This document shows, piece after piece, positions 4,601 through 6,828 of a stretch of 6,828 bases of DNA (its first letter is position 1; each line of letters opens with the position of its first letter). Made by a program: the position numbers and the translations under genes. The stretch is from the NCBI GenBank assembly GCA_029054485.1, contig JAIDFD010000079.1, positions 1-6,828 on the forward strand, in the 5' to 3' direction. Origin of the DNA: Clostridia bacterium. Lineage in GTDB: Bacteria; Bacillota; Clostridia; Christensenellales; Borkfalkiaceae. The notes below the pieces were generated by a model, which ran no database searches, had not been told where the DNA came from, and saw only the letters and a list, made by a program, of their open reading frames with translations.

Positions 4601-6828
4601 CCAGTAATTTCAAAAGATACGTACTTGCCTGCAAAGGTATAGTTTCCGTTCACATTGTCGGCTGCGCTGTCGGCAAGCTCTATACATAAAGTATAAGTAC
4701 CCTTGTTTGCAATAGCCGGGATAACGTAGTTGCCGTTTGCAAAAGTCGCGGCAACGCCAGTCGTATGCGATGATACGGCACCTACTGCGTAGTATACGTT
4801 AAATACCAAATTTTCCGTAGCTGCCGCGCTCGTAGTTAAGCCGACTTTAACGGGCATATTTACTTCCCACTTCCAATCGGAGTAAGTTTTGCTGCCGTCC
4901 GTATTATCAACGGGGTCGCCTGCGGTAACGGTAAGCGCAATTTTGTTGACTGTTGCGGTTAAAGAAAGCTGACCTGTTGCCGCATCGCCCGACAATCCCG
5001 CCCATCCGTAGGGCAAACCGTCGCTTGTTTTTAAAGTAAATTTTACAGTATATTCCTTTGCAGCCTTAACCACGATAGATAGCTGCGAACCGTTTATTGA
5101 GTGCCTTACAACATTGTTGTCCGGAGTGTAAGTCATTTTGTCCGTATCAACGTTATCAATGGTAATGGTCTGTTCCTGACCGTTATAACTTGCAGAAGCC
5201 GCCGCCGTACCCGTGCTTGTAAATATGGGTTGGGTAACGGGCTGTAATTTCGCATCGAACTCGTACTCGTAAGAGTCGGGGTCGGTAGTATAGTTACAGT
5301 CGTTGGTTATAACCGCGCGGGCTATCCACGTACCCGTTGAGTTGGGCGCGCTTACCGCATCGTTAATACCCGAACCCTTTTTGTAATAAACAACACCAAG
5401 TGCGGGATAGGTTGCATCCCCTTCCGAGCCGTCTACTCCATAAATTTCGTTTGTATCATCGAATGCTACAGACGGGAACCCGTTTGAGTCCGCCGTCCAC
5501 CTTACTTTCAGCGGTTTTTTATTTATCGTAAATTTTATATATCTGCGAGTTGCACTTTCATCGCCATTGACTCTGGTAGGATCGGGATCGCCCAAAAACT
5601 CTTTACCATCGGCTATTGCGTCCTGCTTTAAGTCTGCCCTAAGCCAATATTCACCTGCGTCTTTCATAGTCGTAGTTAAAGGCGTTACGGTCATTATATC
5701 CGAGTTATACCATATCGTTTGATCTGCGTCCACGGTGGTAATAGTCTGAGGTGCGCTGTTGTAAACGGTTTCAACGTCATCTACTCTGCCGCCCAAAATT
5801 TCGGAAAGATTCAAGTGAATGCAGGGACGCACACCATAAGCTGATGCAGTGGAAGCAGTATAAGTTGTAGTACCGCTTGTTGTATTTAGCATAACGTGCG
5901 AAGTAACACAATAACTTGCCGTTCTTAAATAGCAGTTATCGCCCGACTGTTTTCTCTGCTCCGTAGTCGGTTTCCATAAACCGTTATTCACTATTCCGCC
6001 GACTTCGGTAAGGCTGGGAAGCCAAACGTAGTCGTCCTTCCACTGGTCGTACAACGGATATGTAGCCTCATCCTGATAGGTTTTCATTGTAGCATTGGTT
6101 AAAGCTTTATCTCTCAGGTAAGAATCGTTAGGCTGGTCGTCTCTGTAACCGTCAAAGCCGTCGTTCTGCGCTTTCGCACTTTCTTCGCCTTGCCACTTTA
6201 CCTGCGCAGGAGTGAGAAGATAATCGGTAAGACTTATTACCGAAGACGAAGCATCAAGCTCAGCCTTGGTCATAGTAAACCGAGCAAAATCATTTGTCTC
6301 GCTTTTGGTTGCCGTACCGGATAAGTTGAGATTATAGGTACCGCCGTTGTTCAGCGTAACCGCACGCATATAACTCACGCCGTACATATTGTTTGAGTCG
6401 TTTGAAAACTTGCTTGTGCCGAGATTTTCGCTGAGCCAAAGAGTTAAAACGACCACATCGTCCGATGTTGCAAGATAAACGGGCGTCCATTCCATACCGC
6501 CGAACGTAATTTGAAGGTCTTGCGTTGCAAACTCGCTTGCTTTAATTGCGCCGCTTAAAGGTGCCATCATCAAGTCACCCGTAGTTTTGCCCGAGCCAAG
6601 CAATTTTTCAGCCAAATCGGTCAAATTTGCTTTATTGAACTTTTTGGTAGAATCGTTGTAAAGCTCTCCGACTGTTGCCGCAGGCGAAATTAGCGCATTT
6701 GACGAAAGACTTGTGTTTTTAGGCATAACAAAAGCACAGCAGAGTATTGCTGTGCAGAAAAAGAGCATTATTAAAGTAAACAGACTGATTTTTTTAGCCT
6801 GCTGTGCCTTTAAACTATAAAGTGCGCA
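1624..6828 (-). CDS. giant type I membrane surface protein: lectin-like domain, Ig/MBG-like modules, TM helix, cytoplasmic coiled coil (5' truncated)
   Basis: Residue numbers count from the ATG at 6768. The frame is open for 20 more codons to the window edge with no usable start codon, and that ATG lacks a Shine-Dalgarno and sits inside the signal sequence. The true start is therefore outside the window. The visible N-terminus (AQQAKKISLFTLI, then MLFFCTAILCCAFV) is a basic-hydrophobic signal peptide. Residues about 88-325 carry the pattern WTPVYLA, then YVWLPSLTEVG (247-257), YLRTAS (280-285) and GVRPCIHLNLS (312-322). This resembles the DUF6273/C-type-lectin-like domain of gut Clostridia surface proteins, recognised from memory. 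Residues about 327-1335 are roughly ten beta-rich Ig/MBG-like modules of 90-115 residues, with junctions such as INKKPLKVRW (415), VNKIALTV (607), ITEKQINVAW (922) and INKAQLTANW (1228). One TM helix (about 1346-1370) is followed by KRRK. The cytoplasmic tail has Glu/Arg coiled coils (1371-1432, 1545-1600), Met/Gln/Pro linkers and an acidic-aromatic end. No LPXTG signal is present. An adhesin or scaffold role is inferred. Confidence 0.92.
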   Translation of the reverse strand, partial: CALYSLKAQQAKKISLFTLIMLFFCTAILCCAFVMPKNTSLSSNALISPAATVGELYNDSTKKFNKANLTDLAEKLLGSGKTTGDLMMAPLSGAIKASEFATQDLQITFGGMEWTPVYLATSDDVVVLTLWLSENLGTSKFSNDSNNMYGVSYMRAVTLNNGGTYNLNLSGTATKSETNDFARFTMTKAELDASSSVISLTDYLLTPAQVKWQGEESAKAQNDGFDGYRDDQPNDSYLRDKALTNATMKTYQDEATYPLYDQWKDDYVWLPSLTEVGGIVNNGLWKPTTEQRKQSGDNCYLRTASYCVTSHVMLNTTSGTTTYTASTASAYGVRPCIHLNLSEILGGRVDDVETVYNSAPQTITTVDADQTIWYNSDIMTVTPLTTTMKDAGEYWLRADLKQDAIADGKEFLGDPDPTRVNGDESATRRYIKFTINKKPLKVRWTADSNGFPSVAFDDTNEIYGVDGSEGDATYPALGVVYYKKGSGINDAVSAPNSTGTWIARAVITNDCNYTTDPDSYEYEFDAKLQPVTQPIFTSTGTAAASASYNGQEQTITIDNVDTDKMTYTPDNNVVRHSINGSQLSIVVKAAKEYTVKFTLKTSDGLPYGWAGLSGDAATGQLSLTATVNKIALTVTAGDPVDNTDGSKTYSDWKWEVNMPVKVGLTTSAAATENLVFNVYYAVGAVSSHTTGVAATFANGNYVIPAIANKGTYTLCIELADSAADNVNGNYTFAGKYVSFEITGQNATLSSVDWKYKLGGTGNGTSITGTTANNVLTASLPYTGKEYSFFIDADSLPTGLGIKGYGGTKTATAVGASYSVTVTIQSTNPLVEFTDTTFTLNYEITKGEYNIDFVWVYNYTGDADDNVTEYDVKHPEINGIKTVTLKLMQRVNGRLVALPSELQVSYSGNTGRAVRNNYVASATITTTDANYNAPTVPNLTWEITEKQINVAWTWVTVYDDEGNEYETRQLLLDKPEYADLVEYYYYDENGDPVGEGINALKQLYDKTVAADGSKIFLTIKVEVRLKRDEVGSYILVDNSGKNCQEQFDIGDDKLAAKVEVEVSGVYSEATVNVKVSGEGMSSAYYTVEYWKAESITDLLEKVENFDPKTADAGKYVAVVNLVAPYDTIYILKPTRVLFEIAPMEIAIPEIDEMIFSGYDFTLTEYLKGSYPLYKDIIEVVGENGISAAIGRNAGDYIAYLTLTNKNYIWAMPEEGGATATKYSLARATLAAEELSVSVDRSMLTLPWTINKAQLTANWNLNGKEGAVINALAAYKDAINEGLIDVELIIRYYDNDKNLLDTVEFAGGNSYLVDAILSGEDAGNFEFVNGVGSEKNATAMVEYSIKKSGLSAAMGAVKDFMTKTMMGLPLWVWLVIALVILLVLIIIIAVACKRRKSKEEREEAKARKEEERQRKEEERQRREEERQAQKERLETERELAKAKQEAELEKIRMQAGMAGMGMAGAGMATMAMPQQASPVPQVQQPMAQQAPPADNAAVMKLEMELAEMRAKLAAQQAQPAQQVQDNSAIMKLEMELAEMRAKLAAAQSIQPMPMQQPMTYQTGGAFMLEERLRAAEERARYAEERMSRAEEERARQAEERALRAAEERARYAEERTRYAEEQLIRGPYTPHMGSLGGNGNGNISLDTLGALAVAALKNLAQKERPVQITPAEPPQMIEAGTSQSGNVSTPYPSDAVITTTTTVDTTQKPLRDAKRNVQAGKSEFDDFDGFYENYKE
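1989..2118 (-). repeat. exact 40-bp direct repeat in the Glu/Arg coiled coil (period 90 bp)
   Basis: Positions 1989-2028 and 2079-2118 are identical over 40 bases and lie 90 bp (30 codons) apart. Each encodes the core of RAAEERARYAEER. Exact DNA identity, unlike the diverged 2201-2355 pair, indicates recent duplication or gene conversion. It may allow length change of the cytoplasmic coiled coil by recombination. Confidence 0.88.
2201..2355 (-). repeat. in-frame duplication of a coiled-coil segment (period 93 bp)
   Basis: Segments 2201-2262 and 2294-2355 are diverged direct copies 93 bp (31 codons) apart. Each encodes DN-S/A-A-I/V followed by the identical MKLEMELAEMRAKLAA. The DNA differs mainly at synonymous positions while the protein is preserved, so the repeated helix appears to be under selection. 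Gln/Ala/Pro linkers separate the copies. Confidence 0.85.
2659..2733 (-). other. transmembrane helix of the surface protein
   Basis: It encodes LPLWVWLVIALVILLVLI followed by IIIAVAC and then KRRKSK. The hydrophobic stretch of about 24 residues and the basic cluster on its C-terminal side obey the positive-inside rule. The Ig-like modules are therefore outside and the coiled-coil tail is in the cytoplasm. Confidence 0.9.
5794..6507 (-). other. lectin-like (DUF6273-type) N-terminal domain of the surface protein
   Basis: This is the region encoding residues about 88-325. It holds landmarks of the clostridial surface domain: an early W-x-P-V-Y-L strand with DDVVVLTLW, a polar loop rich in Asp and Asn (201-220), YVWLPS, GLWKPTTEQR, YLRTAS, and the closing YGVRPCIHLNLS. 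The usual WLRS is YLRT here. Such domains probably adopt a C-type-lectin/FGE-like fold and sit at the exposed tip of repeat stalks. The family name is from memory, not a profile search. Confidence 0.55.

Noticed and set aside
5794..6507. Diversity-generating retroelement target
   Set aside because: The lectin-like fold is suggestive, but no reverse transcriptase, template repeat or adenine-rich variable repeat is present in the window.

Overview
The window looks like one end-to-end piece of a low-coverage or metagenomic contig from a Bacillota (Clostridia-type) bacterium. This is an inference from protein style: a large surface protein with a WLPS...GVRP lectin-like domain and many bacterial Ig/MBG-type modules, a GT2-TPR glycosyltransferase, BclA-like Gly-X-Thr collagen repeats, and AGAGG-type ribosome binding. 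No taxonomic marker gene is present. All supported genes lie on the minus strand, so transcription runs from high to low coordinates.

Positions 6828 to 1624 hold one very long reading frame. It is open past its first ATG (6768) to the window edge, so the true start lies outside. It encodes an exported, single-pass membrane protein of at least 1734 residues. In order it has a signal sequence, a lectin-like N-terminal domain, about ten Ig/MBG-like modules, one transmembrane helix, and a cytoplasmic tail of about 345 residues made of charged coiled coil, Met/Gln/Pro linkers and two internally duplicated segments. A strong GC-rich hairpin (1574-1602) follows its stop codon and probably ends its transcript.

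Positions 1508 to 414 encode a family 2 glycosyltransferase with C-terminal TPR-like repeats. Its last 8 bases overlap the start of a second gene (ATG at 421). That gene has a good Shine-Dalgarno and encodes a collagen-like protein with a Cys-rich N-terminus and 28 uninterrupted Gly-X-Y triplets, 19 of them with Thr in the third position. The overlap implies translational coupling. The pair suggests that the glycosyltransferase modifies the Thr-rich collagen stalk, as happens to BclA-type spore-surface proteins.

The first 39 bases (C/G-only tract plus a 14-base T run) look like a sequencing or assembly artefact at the contig end, reached just after three identical 18-bp collagen repeats. The collagen gene is therefore cut off, and its apparent C-terminal tail should not be trusted.
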